Assembly (NCBI RefSeq): GCF_020921035.1
Contig: NC_063154.1
Coordinates: 1,860,001 to 1,924,000, forward strand
DNA: 64,000 bases
Source: Rhodamnia argentea
Taxonomy: Eukaryota; Streptophyta; Magnoliopsida; Myrtales; Myrtaceae
Reading direction: 5' to 3'
Below are positions 20,277-33,500 of this stretch, piece by piece. The first letter of the stretch is position 1. Each line of letters begins with the position of its first letter. The translations under genes were made by a program, and so were the position numbers. The notes under the pieces were generated by a model. The model saw nothing but the letters and a program-made list of their open reading frames with translations. It was not told where the DNA came from and ran no database searches.

Positions 20277-23200
20277 ATGGATCTTGATTATGGGAATTGC
20301 TGGAAATCTTCCAAGGTTGGTCTGTTTACTTTTCTCTTGCAAATGACATGGGGGGTGGACTATGGATTTCGAATGCTATAATGCCATGTTGATTCTGTAA
20401 AACTTACAGATTACAATTAACAACTCTTTAGTTTACTATGAATGTTGGTCGGAGAATTCTGATATTGGTGCTTTCTGAGAGAAATTTCCAGGAGTCCTGG
20501 AAGACAATAATGCTGTTAGCTTATCAAAGCCTTGGTGTGGTGTACGGCGACCTGAGCATATCCCCATTGTATGTTTACAAGAGCACGTTTGCAGAAGACA
20601 TTCAACACTCGGAAACCAATGAAGAGATATACGGCGTTCTTTCATTCGTCTTCTGGACGCTCACTTTAGTTCCCTTGGTCAAGTATGTGTTCATAGTTCT
20701 TCGAGCCGACGATAATGGCGAGGGTAAGCAGTTAGGACATTGCGATAATTCTCGATTAACTGATATTTCTGGATTTCTTATATGTGCAACGGCAATGGTA
20801 TGTCTTCCAGGGGGTACTTTTGCCCTGTATTCATTGATATGTAGACATGCCAAGGTCAGCCTTCTACCAAACAGTCAGATTGCTGATGAGGAGCTCTCCA
20901 CTTATAAACTAGAGCATCCTCCGGAGAATAAGAACAGCTCGAAATTGAAAATTTTGCTGGAGAGGCACAAACGCTTGCGCACGGCTTTGTTGATCTTGGT
21001 CCTCCTTGGAACTTGTATGGTCATTGGAGACGGGCTACTCACTCCAGCCATCTCTGGTCAGCTATTTCTTTTTTATGTTGATAAAGTTTAATGCTAGACA
21101 CAGGAATAAGAATTGAAATCTTTCTTTTTTCTTACGTTTTTGTTTTCCGGTGTAGTCTTCTCCGCTGTTTCTGGCCTTGAGTTATCCATGTCCAGGGAGC
21201 ACCATCAGTGTAAGGCATTCTCAGCTTACATATTATTTACGGAGTTTGCATATCCTCAGCTTGCACATAACATGTGCAAGCATCAGAATACAGCATCTTC
21301 CTCAAGCATTAATTAAACAGAACTTACATGTTACATCTTTTGGGAAATTTGTAAAAGCATACTTGTAGTTGAACACCCCTGGCATTGTTTCGACTACGCA
21401 TGTTCTTGGCCATGTCTACATGTGTTCCCAGCCTAAAAACAGTGACCATTTACCTCGGAAGTTGTTTCTCACTGATGCCATGGCAAGGTCTTCTACAGTT
21501 TTCAAATTCTGGGCTCTAATCAGATTACGTCCCTTACAAATAATCTTATTAGTGGAGCAAGCATCTGCAGTTAATTCTCAGTTGTTCCATTCTCTCTCTT
21601 CTTTGCATCGTCAGCTGATGTTGCGTACTTTAGAAAGAGGATTAGTGGCTACATTTTTCTGTCTGGTTTTGTAAATCAATTCCCTTTATTGTGCAGATGC
21701 CGTCGTTCCTATTACTTGTTTCATACTGGTCAGTCTATTTGCTCTTCAACACTATGGAACGCATCGAATCGGGTTCTTATTTGCACCAGTCGTGTTGACC
21801 TGGTTGCTGTGCATTAGTGCCCTTGGCTTGTACAACATTCTGCACTGGAACCCACACGTCTATAAGGCGCTTTCTCCTTATTACATGTACAAGTTCTTGA
21901 GGAAGACCAGGATGGGCGGGTGGATGTCTCTGGGAGGAGTCTTATTGTGCATAACAGGTAGTCTTTTTTCTTTTGGCCAGATATAACATGTGTTTTTACT
22001 GGCAAAGGCACGGTTTCGATTCTTAAATTTGTTTCATGATACTTGTACGATTTGATGTTCCTTATTTTTGACATTGAACTGCCAGTTTTCTAGTATCTAG
22101 GGACTTAAAAGCTCGGTTCACTTTGTGTCTATGACCATCGGATGATGGAAATTGGTTAATTTTATGCAGGATCTGAAGCTATGTTTGCTGATCTCGGTCA
22201 CTTCTCATACACAGCAATTCAGGTTCTCATCTGCTATTATCAGTCCACATCAATCTTTTGCTTGGGAAATGTTCGATTTTGCCAAAGAAGTCACAGTTCA
22301 TATTTATTCTGGTTGCAGATTGCCTTCACCTTTCTAGTTTATCCAGCTCTCATATTGGCATACATGGGTCAGGCTGCTTACCTCTCCAAGCATCATGACA
22401 CCCGAAACCAAATCAGTTTCTACCTCTCAGTTCCAGGTATAGCCCTCCCTCTTCTTCTGAAGTAGAGTTTTTTACCAGACTGTAGAATAAGCTTGTGTGC
22501 AGGTACTTGATTTGAACAGAGTATTCATTTTTCTATCAAACTAGTCATGATTCTGTCAAGAAAGTGGCATGAATGCTCATTGTATTGATCTATTTAGACC
22601 GTCCATTCTACTGTTAAAAGATGTATAAGCTTAAATGACACAAATTTATCTGCAGAAAGTGTCAGATGGCCTGTTCTTGTAGTAGCCATTCTTGCCTCTG
22701 TCGTGGGAAGCCAAGCGATCATCAGCGGGACGTTCTCCATCATAAACCAAAGTCAATCGCTCGGTTGTTTCCCGAGAGTCAAAGTCGTCCACACTTCGGA
22801 CAACATCCATGGGCAGATTTATATCCCTGAGATCAACTGGATGCTCATGATCCTCTGCATTGCTGTGACCATTGGATTTAGAGACATAAAGCACATGGGA
22901 AATGCTTCAGGTAAATCACGGCTTGCATGCCTCCATCCGTGCCGAAAATTGCTTCGTCAAATTGTTTTAGGCCCTGGCAAAACTAAACCTGACCTTAGCT
23001 AACTCCTCGTTCAAATCGTGTCGAACTACTTTCTCGACAATGCAGGTCTGGCGTTAATGACAGTAATGCTGGTGACCACATGCCTCACATCCTTGGTCAT
23101 AATACTCTGTTGGCACAAACCTCCCATTCTGTCTCTCTGCTTTCTACTCTTTTTCGGCTCAATCGAGCTGTTCTACTTCTCGGCATCACTGACCAAGTTT

Positions 23201-24169
23201 GCCGAGGGCGCATGGCTTCCCATCCTCTTAGCGCTCTTCCTCATGGCCACCATGTTTGTTTGGCATTATGCCTCCATTAAAAAGTACGAATTTGATCTCC
23301 ACAACAAGGTTTCGCTAGAGTGGCTTCTAGCCTTGGGTCCGAGTTTGGGAATCGCTCGAGTCCCCGGAATAGGTGTAGTTTTCACCGATCTCATCTCAGG
23401 AATTCCCGCCAACTTCTCCCGCTTTGTCACCAACCTCCCAGCGTTCCACCGCATTCTCGTCTTCGTGTGCCTAAAGTCAGTGCCTGTGCCTCATGTGCCG
23501 CCTGCCGAGCGGTATCTTGTCAGCCGCGTGGGGCCCTCTTCACACCGTTCCTACCGATGCATCGTCCGGTATGGCTACCGAGATGTCCACCAGGATGTGG
23601 ATTCTTTTGAAGCTGAGCTGGTTGACAGACTTGCTGAGTTCATACACTTGGACTGGACTCAAAGAAATGCAATTGGTTCTTGCGTCGAGGATGATTGTCC
23701 TAGTTCCACTGGATCTACGTCGAGCGAGTGTAGATTGGCAGTGATAGGGAAGATTTCCATCACCGGAGCCCCAGACTACGAGATTGGAGAAAGCCTGGAG
23801 CCTGCAAGTGTGTCTCTTGGCATTCCAAGCACAGAAAGTTTAGCTGATGTCATAGAAATGGAAACCGTGGGTGTTGTGAACAAGCACGTGAGATTTGCCC
23901 TCGATGATGTATCCGAGGCCGATTCAAGGACTGAGATGGCGAAGCAGATGCGGGAAGAACTGGGCGATCTGTTAGCAGCTCGGCAATCTGGGACTGCGTT
24001 CATACTTGGACAGTCGCACGTTAAAGCGAAACAAGGATCATCTATTCTGAAAAGGCTGGCCATCAACTTCGGCTACAATTTTCTGAGGAGAAATTGCAGG
24101 GGACCAGATGTCGCACTGAAAGTGCCACCAGTGTCTCTCCTTGAGGTTGGGATGGTATATGTTGTGTAA
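20277..24169 (+). CDS. KUP2: KUP/HAK/KT potassium transporter, KUP2 (KT2/SHY3) type
   Basis: High-affinity-family K+ transporter; Arabidopsis KUP2 supports potassium-dependent cell expansion. Nine coding exons: 20277-20315, 20492-20723, 20811-21056, 21156-21209, 21697-21957, 22170-22222, 22319-22436, 22656-22910, 23046-24169. All introns are GT-AG and the sum is 2,382 nt, 793 residues, against about 794 in Arabidopsis. Signatures: [20 protein letters not shown] near residue 22, [32 protein letters not shown], a run of 11-12 hydrophobic helices, and a long hydrophilic C-terminal tail ending in [14 protein letters not shown]. The start [13 protein letters not shown] is chosen because it gives the KUP2-style short N-terminus. 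The C-terminal tail is more variable than the membrane part. Its 3' end faces the UROD gene, 486 bp away. Confidence 0.95.
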
Positions 24170-24655
24170 GAAATACCCTCTTATATGTACTAATCAACTC
24201 TAGCAGTTTCTCGTATGGACTAATACATTCTAGGAAACATTTTCAAAAGAGAGTTAAAGAAACAGCTAGTGGTTAACAAGTTAGTACACGAGTTCTTATA
24301 TTATAGAGGAGAACTCTTGGACTGTACTAATCCAGAAAGAAATAACATTGGAGAGTTTCGGACCGTAGATATGCACATTAACAGACCTGAATGTCTTTTG
24401 CAAGCTCCTTCAAAACTCAAGCTTGAAAACAATTGCTTGAAACATAAGTTTTCATGGTAGATAGGATCTTACTTATGCGATTCACCTACTTTCTCCCTCA
24501 AAAAGAATTGTACAAATTGTATGTGCTCAATATGAGTATCATTTCCCTAAATGGACAGCTAGAGATTACAGACTACATCCAAAGAACTATGGTTGAAAAT
24601 GAAAAGCAGAACAGTACCATGATCAGTAAGAAGGGATGCTATCTCACATTGGCCG

Positions 24656-27600
24656 CTAATATCGAATATCTTTTGCAACTTCAAAAAAGTGAGCAACGTT
24701 TTCCTCCGGTGTACCTACTTTAATGCCATGACCAAGATTCAAGATATGTTTCCCTTTACCAGCTTTCCTCACAGTATCATGTATCCGCTTGGTAATGAAT
24801 TCCTTCGAGCCAAAAAGGACCCCCGGGTCCACATTACCTTGGACGGCCACGTCAGCTCCCAGTCGCCTTCTACCATCTGCCATGTCGACTGTCCAATCCA
24901 AGCTGACAACATCGACGCCTGTCAAGGCTAACCTCTCGAGCAAGCCACCGGATCCGCTAGCATAAAGAATCAGAGGGAGATTTGGGTGGCTTTGTTTCAC
25001 AGAACTCACAATTTGCTTCAGATAAGGCAAGCTGAACTCCTCAAAATCTTCGGGACTGAGCTCTGTGGCCCATGAATCGAAGATTTGAACAACTTGAGCT
25101 CCACTGTCAGCTTGGTACTTGATATACTTTGCCATGGAGGTTGCAAATTTCTCGAGTAATGCATGTAGAACCTGACACAAATTTCTGTCAATCTGATCAC
25201 TAGTGCCAAAGATCTCATTATACTGAGTGCGATGGTATTGCAAATGCAGCCGTCTTGCACAGCACTGAACTAAAGTAAATTATATAGGTAGAAGAAATAT
25301 CCTGCGACTACCTTGGGTTGGGAGAAAGCTAATCTCTTTATCTTTGTGAAGTTCTTTGATGAACCACCTTCTATTACATAAGATGCTAAAGTAAAAGGAG
25401 CACCGACAAAACCCAAGACTGCCACTTCATTGTCCACCTGCAAATCATACACTTTGTTACCATAGCCCAACAATTCCAATGTGGATTGGTTTCCTCGAAT
25501 CATTTTAAGTCCAACACATAAAAGTTGTTATATGATACTCTGTAGTTTGGTTGTGTCATGCACATAGAAGTTATCATGAAGAGAAGTGGCATTGCCAATG
25601 AAACAGTTGAAGTGAACTTAACAGCCAACACCAATAATTCTACTGGCATTTCGCTTAAGGCTTTTTTCCATCAACATATGTGTACACAGTTTGGAATATC
25701 TCCTTGGTTACTGTGATAGTCAATAGTATGACTAAGTATTCATGGCAAGCATAGCAAAGTCTTTGTTAAATATTGGAACTTTTTAAAACTAACCCTTGCA
25801 TAACTTTCAAACAATTAGGTCTCAAGCTTAAAACCTGGGGCAACTATATCTAATGCATAGCACAACAACGGAGTGACGAGCTTCGAATAGGTAAACAAGC
25901 ACAAAGATAGATCACAAAGATGTGGATAAATTCTAAGATATGCAGAGAAAGACCTCTTTTCGTAAAATCTTCAATGCTTCTCCCACATATGGCACTGAAT
26001 CTTCAGGAGTAAACTCTCTCACTGGATCGACATCAGCAATTGTCTGTACCGGATTAAAGATGATAGGACCCTTACCTTTGACAATGTCAAATGGTATATT
26101 CATCCCTGTAAGAGGGGTCAGAATGTCCGAGAACAAAATAACCTGCATGAATGAATACGTATTGTTATATCAGTATAGGAAGATAGAGAAATGACACGTC
26201 ACAAGCCAGTATAGATAGTCTTAGTTGTTCGAGCTGATGCGTCTGTTGATTCTGCTGCGTGCGTCTGTATCTGTGTCTAAAACGGCTTTAGTTTCTGCGT
26301 CATGGACCTGTGTCGGTTGATTCTCAAGTTGATTCTGAAGATTCGAATGCTAATGCTTTCCCTATGCCCTAGATTCTGTTCTATCTCTTCTCTTGCCCGC
26401 CTCCTTCCCGGGATTTGAAAAAGACAACAAACACTACACCCCTATGGCCCAATGAACAGATTTCAAAACTGCCCGCTGACACTAGTACTGAAGACTGACT
26501 TGAAAGAGGTACTGGCTAGTGGACTGATGGAGATGGAAATGTCTTCCTTGCGGGATGTGAGACTTAAAGAAGCAGGGGATTACTTATGTCTGGAAATAGC
26601 ATAGTCAAAGTGCATCCAAAAGGAAAGGGATATTACAGAAGGAGTGAAAGAAGCTCGACTGATTAGAGAGGAGTGAAAGAAGCTCGACTGATTTAACTCA
26701 TTCACATCCAGATCATACGATTCAGATCCAGTCTTGCCAAAATCGGATTTCCTTTGCGTGCCATATGCGAGGAGGCCTATTGTGTTTATGTACAAGGGTC
26801 CAAGGGTAGTTTCGTGCTCAGTAGGTCGTCAACTTCGGTGGAAGACTTTCCGCAAGACTGCATTGCTTCCTTATTAGTGGCTAAAAAAGGGAATAATCCA
26901 GAAGACACTAACTTAAATGAAAAGAAAGGCTATTTTATTGGTCTTTTTTACTTTTTTATCACAAATTAACCAGGTTTGTTGTATTCTTGGATCACGAGTA
27001 AGCACTAGTGATAGGACATGAATCGGGGATAAATGTTTTTTTTTTACTAAAAGTAGAGCTATTGTCGTTAGGAATCAATGTCGGAGAATGTGAGGTTGAA
27101 ACTCCTCCCTTATAGTTACCGCCCCATGGGTCCTTCAAACAGACTTTTTTTCATTCGGAGATATGATATATGATCTAACTTCCATTTTTTATGAACAATG
27201 TACTCTTTCACCAAAAAAATCTAGTTAATTGTAAAGCCGAAAGTAGCTTTGCATTGGGCTAAGTTGTCAACTTAAGCACATCACAGCTTTTCCTTTTGAG
27301 TTGAACGGTTGTGATTCACTGATAATATTGTCATCTACAGTTCAATGTGGTTGCATCTCATTTTTAATGTTATCTTGACCAAATTACAAATATTCAGCTT
27401 AAATTTCACTAGCATGGCCAAGCATGAAAGTATCCCTTTCTGATAGTGCTCATCTAAGCTCAACAGCAGAACAGTACTTAAGAAGGATGTTTCTCACCAG
27501 AGGAGAAACGTAGCATACTCACTTTGAGCCGACTAATTCTATGTAGAAAATGTAGGGAAACATTCTTCGGAGATACTTACCCCGTCGGGCTTAAAGACAT

Positions 27601-28982
27601 TCCATGGCTGCAAGGATATTTCCACTACAAGGTCAACATTCTCAGATCTTTCACGAAATGAGGGATACCTCTCACAGATATCTTGGTAACTCTGTAACAA
27701 GAAATTTTCAGCAAAGTGAAACAAGTTAGAAACTAGGAAATAACATAGCATTGGTAGGAGCAAATACCTGATACATACAAGAGAACCAGCAATACAAGAT
27801 AATTGGCAACACTGACAGAGAAATCCATACAAAAGTAAATGCACCGCTTAGCAGTGCTATCTGATAATACAACCAGTAATGTAATTCTGAACAGTAGAAA
27901 GAGATAAGGAAGTATATGACAACTCTTCGCGGAGTTTTCCATAATTTTCACTCAGTCGAAGCGTACAAACAGTTTTATGATTATCTCACTCTCCCTTGAG
28001 AATTTATGAGCATTTCTTGGTCAGAAGGTTGCCCAAAACTTAAGTTGCTACTGCCAAATGCTGCTCAAGAAAATTTCACTAAGTAAAGACACGAAATACC
28101 AAGAAATGGGAGCTAGAGCAACCCCCCAAAGTCGCAAACGGAGAGAGAATCAGTAGACTGCAAAAAACAAATCCACTGCCTAAACAGAGATTCGAGTAAA
28201 GAAAGACCTGCCTTCATGTACCTCCCCGCTTGTCTCATGAGCCAAACCGGAGGTCTTTCTACCTCTTTTCCGCGAACAGCATTAAGCAATAACGGCTCGG
28301 ATACGCATGTAGCTGCCGTTGGTTCTGCCACAACCCCTGCAAGTAATTTCGTATTGTTTGCACATCAGACGTAACTATTTCCAATAATCATCAAAATGAT
28401 TAGGCATCTAGCATGTCTATCTCACCCTAGAAGAATCATCAGTGTGTACTAAAATGCAATCCATAAATCCCATTCCCGTAAAATTATCTCTGCAGGTGGC
28501 ATGAAATGCAAAATCCCTCAGATTAAACTATATAATTTACATATCGAAGAGAATACCAGAGAAAAAAGTACAGCAAGCAGCTAAGTTATTCGACTAGGCA
28601 TCCATTGGCTTTCCTGAAGGCGTACCACGTCTGGCATTGACATTACATTACTAAATATCAATATTTATCAGCTCACCGGTAACCCAAAAGAAGGTTTTAG
28701 ACTTCAGCCACCAAGATCAGAGCTGGGCCTTTCAGGATAGACAAAAAGACTTGAAATTTTGCTTCTTCGTTATATCTCATAGATAGGTTTCAGCCATCAA
28801 ACCAAAAAAAGAGTTCCATCCGAATCCCAGTGAAATTAGGGACAGAAAGAGAAGGAAATTAAGTGGGTATTACCTCCGAGAGCGCAGGCGACTCTGCTCC
28901 TGGGTTTTGAATTGGGGACGAGAGCGAAGGAAGAAGATGAGGATCTTGTTTGGGTGGTGGAGACAGCTGATAAAGAAGCCAT
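24656..28982 (-). CDS. HEME2: Uroporphyrinogen decarboxylase, plastid (HEME2-like)
   Basis: Converts uroporphyrinogen III to coproporphyrinogen III in the plastid, upstream of both heme and chlorophyll. Six exons in coding order: 28982-28874, 28336-28212, 27691-27581, 26142-25954, 25437-25312, 25171-24656; 391 residues against about 394 in Arabidopsis HEME2. Residues 1-35 ([20 protein letters not shown]...) are a Ser/Thr-rich transit peptide. Then come [13 protein letters not shown] (substrate-binding signature), ILFSDILTP with the catalytic Asp, [17 protein letters not shown] with the active-site Tyr, and [14 protein letters not shown] with the conserved His. The start is the first Met that gives a transit peptide in frame with exon 2. 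Intron 2 (28211-27692) appears to begin GC rather than GT. Intron 3 is 1.4 kb and holds a 24-bp direct repeat (about 26640-26692). Confidence 0.95.
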
Positions 28983-30503
28983 TGTTGAGGAGCTATAGCA
29001 ATGGAAGCAAGACATGTTTGACCGCGTAGAAGAATCACGAGGACTCGAGTGCGGAGCTCATCATTGCCACCATCATCATCCAGCTTCCTCGTAAATGGAA
29101 CGGAGAGATTTGAGGACGATAAGATAAGGAGGCATATCCAGAAGCGTAATTTCGACAGATCCAGCAAGCATCCTCGTTCTTGCCACGTCAGCTTTTGAAC
29201 ATCTTGGGGTTGGTCCCACCAGCTTCCTCGCCTCAAAAATTGCAGGAATCTCCTCTTCCTGGAGAAATAGAAAACATGTTTAGCCCAGAGGACCCATGAG
29301 TTAGTTCCTAGGCTCTTTTCCATTTAGAAGTTAATAAAATAGCCAAAATATCTGTTAAACGCTAATCAGGCATAAGCCATTAATTCTGCAGTACCCGTAG
29401 ATTTTATGACAAGATCTTAATTATCTAAGTTCCAATTGCTTAGTATGTAAAATAAATTAGAGATACATCACATGATCCTCCTAATCATGTTAGTTTTTCG
29501 CTTATCACATGATAATAAGGGTTTCTTATATAATTTATAAGAAATTGCAGAAAAATTTCAATTACAGACATTATAATATATGTATAAAATAATGACCATC
29601 TGTTTGAGCTTGAAAAAACAAGAATGGAAGATGGGATTATCCCCCTTGTTATTAAAATCCTACACATACTACTCCCAACGGTTTATAGTTGGCAAGCCTG
29701 TTACCACAACCTTACCAAGATTTAGCAACTAGGAAATCTCTCCATAAGAAATGTGCCCAGCTAGGCAATGCACCATAGAGTCATTTGTAGGCTTGCTCAC
29801 AAGTAAATTCAATTCGTGAGCACATGATGAAGTCATTCGAGCAAAATTACCATTCTTTTTAAGTTCATCAACTAAAGTCGCATTTTCTTATTGAAGCTAC
29901 GTAGTCGGGCTCGCCAATTTCGGACCTATAAATCGAGGATGGTTATTAAACCTTCTGCTCTCAAATTTTTTTTTTTTTTGGCCAATAAAAAGGCCCCATG
30001 GGGCATTCAACTACTACTCCCGGATCATCTTTTTTGAGGGAGACAGGGGGCACTTGAATTTTTAGGGTCTAGTCACGCTAATTTACCGATGGATTTTGTA
30101 AAGTAAAAAGGTAAGGCCTTGTGCTCATTTTCAAGCTCTCGTCCATGTGCCTTTCCAGAAGACAATCGAACTTATTTCCGAATGCGGCTTAGGAGAGGAT
30201 TATCAGCAAATACGAGATCCCCAGATCTGACGGAAGTCAACCCCCACGAACACTACGATATCAAGAATGCTTTTCACGTCTATGGTTGAGTTCGAATCAA
30301 CGACGAGGAATCGTAACCCAATTTTGATCTACGTAGACCAATGAGAATCCCCTACTGTTACAGAAACAAATGCGCCGTAGACTGTTAGCTGAACTTTTGA
30401 GATACGTTAACCAGGAAGAGCAAAGACTACATTTTTTTTGCATCTGACAAGGAAAAACCAAAAAATTATAGAGGATGATTTGCTTAATTACAGAAAAATT
30501 GAA
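28983..30503. other. Intergenic: UROD promoter side and HAD-gene 3' side
   Basis: No further gene seen. The nearer part should contain the UROD promoter and leader; 29330-30440 is AT-rich and unrecognised. Confidence 0.5.
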
Positions 30504-33500
30504 TCAAAAAATTGGATCCTCCACGGTGAGTTTCCTTTTGGGATGGTCTCTCTCTGCAATCTGCTTTTGTAAGTCCATGAAAGAGGATCCCTTGTGGGCA
30601 AATAATCTGCGGAGGTTAATCACTGAAAGCTCATTGAAGCTGGCGACCGCAAGATCTGCCTGCTCCAAATCGTACCTACACAGCCTCACAGCAAATCGTG
30701 TCATGTATATGCTCTTTCAAATCCAAAGCTAGAAGCAGGAAGAGAAATGGAGGACGCAGAGAAATGGCTAGGAAATTGAATAGATACATACGCTGGGTGT
30801 GCGCCTATCAAGGCAATGGCCATCATCGTACAGTTGTGAGCGGCAGTTACGCCTCTGGGGTCATCTTCGAATACTATGCACTTTGATGGTTTGCGGTCCA
30901 GCTGCAACAAATGGAATGGATGATAAGGAAGATTGACTTCCGAAAGTTCCATCAAAACCCCATTAGAAGTCCATCATACTTGTTAAAATATCCCATACGG
31001 TTTGTTTATAGTGTTTCGATGAGCCTTATATTCATGTAGTCTCCCTCAACCTATTGATTTAAGCCACCTTATATTCATTTAGTCTCTCTCAATCTATTAA
31101 TTTCAAACTTTTGAGTTGGCTTTCTAACCATTCCGATGAGTAATGCAACAATCTCATAACAGCTCACCCAAAGCTGAAAACACCATGAGCTCTATACCTG
31201 GAATCAACCAACTACTGTAAAAGTAGACTGAGGATGTCTTAACGCACCTTCAAAGCAGCTGAAAGAAACCTGTGCGCTATCGACTCCATTCCATCTTCTT
31301 CTGTAACTATTGCCTGAAGATGATAGAGAGAGTAAATGCTGTAACAATGATAGATCCAGCACTGAGCTTTCCTGCTTTGGAATGAGAATGTTGCTCTTTC
31401 CTTTTTGTTTGTACCTTTTCTATAGTGCTCCTGTACTGGGGCTTTCTTCAGTGGACAGATAATAAAGAAACTAGCGAAAGCAATAAAATGTCGCTCAGCC
31501 TTTGAAGCTCACAAGAAAAATAATCATTTTGTAGCTAAAGCTCAAGTTCGTGATTAATGATTATCACACTTAATGGCAACCTCAAAAGAAACAAATCCTG
31601 CCATTGCTTACCTGAAAATACTTGGCTAGATTCATGTGGTCGAGCGCCTCAATCATAGTTTTCCGATCCAGACTAGAAACAACAGCACAAGGGACTCGAG
31701 CTGTATGTACTGCATCCATCCATTCTTTAAGTCCTTCCATAGGTTCTTTGAGCTGGATGCCAAAACACATCAATCGATTGTGATTACCTCATGGTCATAG
31801 AGACAAATGTACCAATAAAATTAACAACTTGCTCTCACTTCGAGAAGATTATCATAATATAACTGGGCAAGCCTCGACTTTAATCTATCTTCCTCTCTTT
31901 CTTCATCCAACAGCATAACCTGAGAATTTGTCAAGGCTTGTTATGCACCGCCATCGTCGAATATGAACCATAATTCCTCTAGAAGCAACAGCTTCAAAGG
32001 CAAAAAAGGCCTTTGCAGAGGAGTTGTCAAACATAATCATGATTTGATTGACATTCCACTTACTAAAGGGTAAAAAATTTCCAAAACCAAACAGGCATCC
32101 CATTTATAAAGGGAGCCGGCATATTTTAACAAGGTTCAATCATTAATCTCGTGTGATAAAAAAATTCAACAGAATGCCGCATCACTGACCATGCAAAGTT
32201 TCAACCCATTTTAACTAGATGAATAGATGCTCCATTTTGCTATCAGTAATGCGGGCATACAAGGAGAAAAGAGCACACAGTTCAGCAATTTGTTCAAGCA
32301 CAAGCACATAAGATATATCTATTCTATTTTCCCCTTCTTGATTTCCATATTAATGTAGATAAGTAGATGTCAAAGAGAAATGTCATCCAAGGCAATAGGA
32401 AAATAAAAAGATACCCAAAGAGACCATGATTGCAAACCTTATGTAGAACATGATCAGCACCTGCATGAAGCATGAGCTTTTGTAATCGGATGTCGTCAGG
32501 TAACTCCTTGCCTGCAAAATGAAAAGCAATGAACTGCATTTTGAAATTTTCATTTCACCTGCTTCATAAAATTCTTAAAAGCAGCATCCTGTGTTCTAGA
32601 ATAGTTGTATTTTATTTTGATCATCGATCAAAGACTTTAATATCTGTTGATGGCTTGTACAAGTAAAAGATGCCACAAAAACATCTCACTCAGACTTTGC
32701 AGTAAAAATCCTATCGTTCCAAAAAATACCAATTCCCTGATTCTAGGAGTAGTGAAAGTTATCACTGACAGGTAGACAATTTCACAGAATCAATCCAAAA
32801 GCCTTACTTACACATATTCCTTGTTATATATAAGAAAAGAGAAGAACCATGAAGTTAGAGCATGAACCCAAACTTGCTGCTTAAACTTGTTAAGAACTTC
32901 CATTTCAGGCACGAAGCATAAGTCCTCATGATAATCCAATGGTATTCCAAATTTATGACCAAGAGATGCTTAATGCCCATGCCGGAGTTATTCTACTGAC
33001 ACTGACAGTATTTAGGGCATGCTGGTGGGAAAGTAACACATACCCTCTTCGATGGCCAGCTGCTTCCATGCTTTCAACTTCAGAGACTGGGTATCTACCT
33101 GATATTGGAGTGCAATGCATAAGAACTTGAGTATTGGAGAAAATAATAACTCACAACCTTAACTAAGACATTAATCACCTAAGGTACGCAAATGTATGAA
33201 CTCGTCAGGTTTCTAGTGTTTGATATTGAGTCCATTTTTTTTTTTTTTGGTCCAAATATTGAGTCCATTTGTTCACCTTCATTTTTGGGACTTTTTACAA
33301 TAAAGAGAATTGACAATAGAAAATTAATTAGTTTGCAAGTTACCAGTAATCATTCATTCAGAAATCAATAATGTACTGAAAAGCTCCACATATCCGATTC
33401 TGACCAATCACACCCCAGATTAAATCAATTTAGCATCTTAAAAATATAATAGATGTACGATGCTGGAGTCAAAAGCGTTACCACCACATTGTCCCAGGAG

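Noticed and set aside
28859-29323. 154-codon minus-strand ORF upstream of UROD as its N-terminus
   Set aside because: It is out of frame with exon 2 of UROD. The frame starting at 28982 gives a transit peptide and joins exon 2 correctly.
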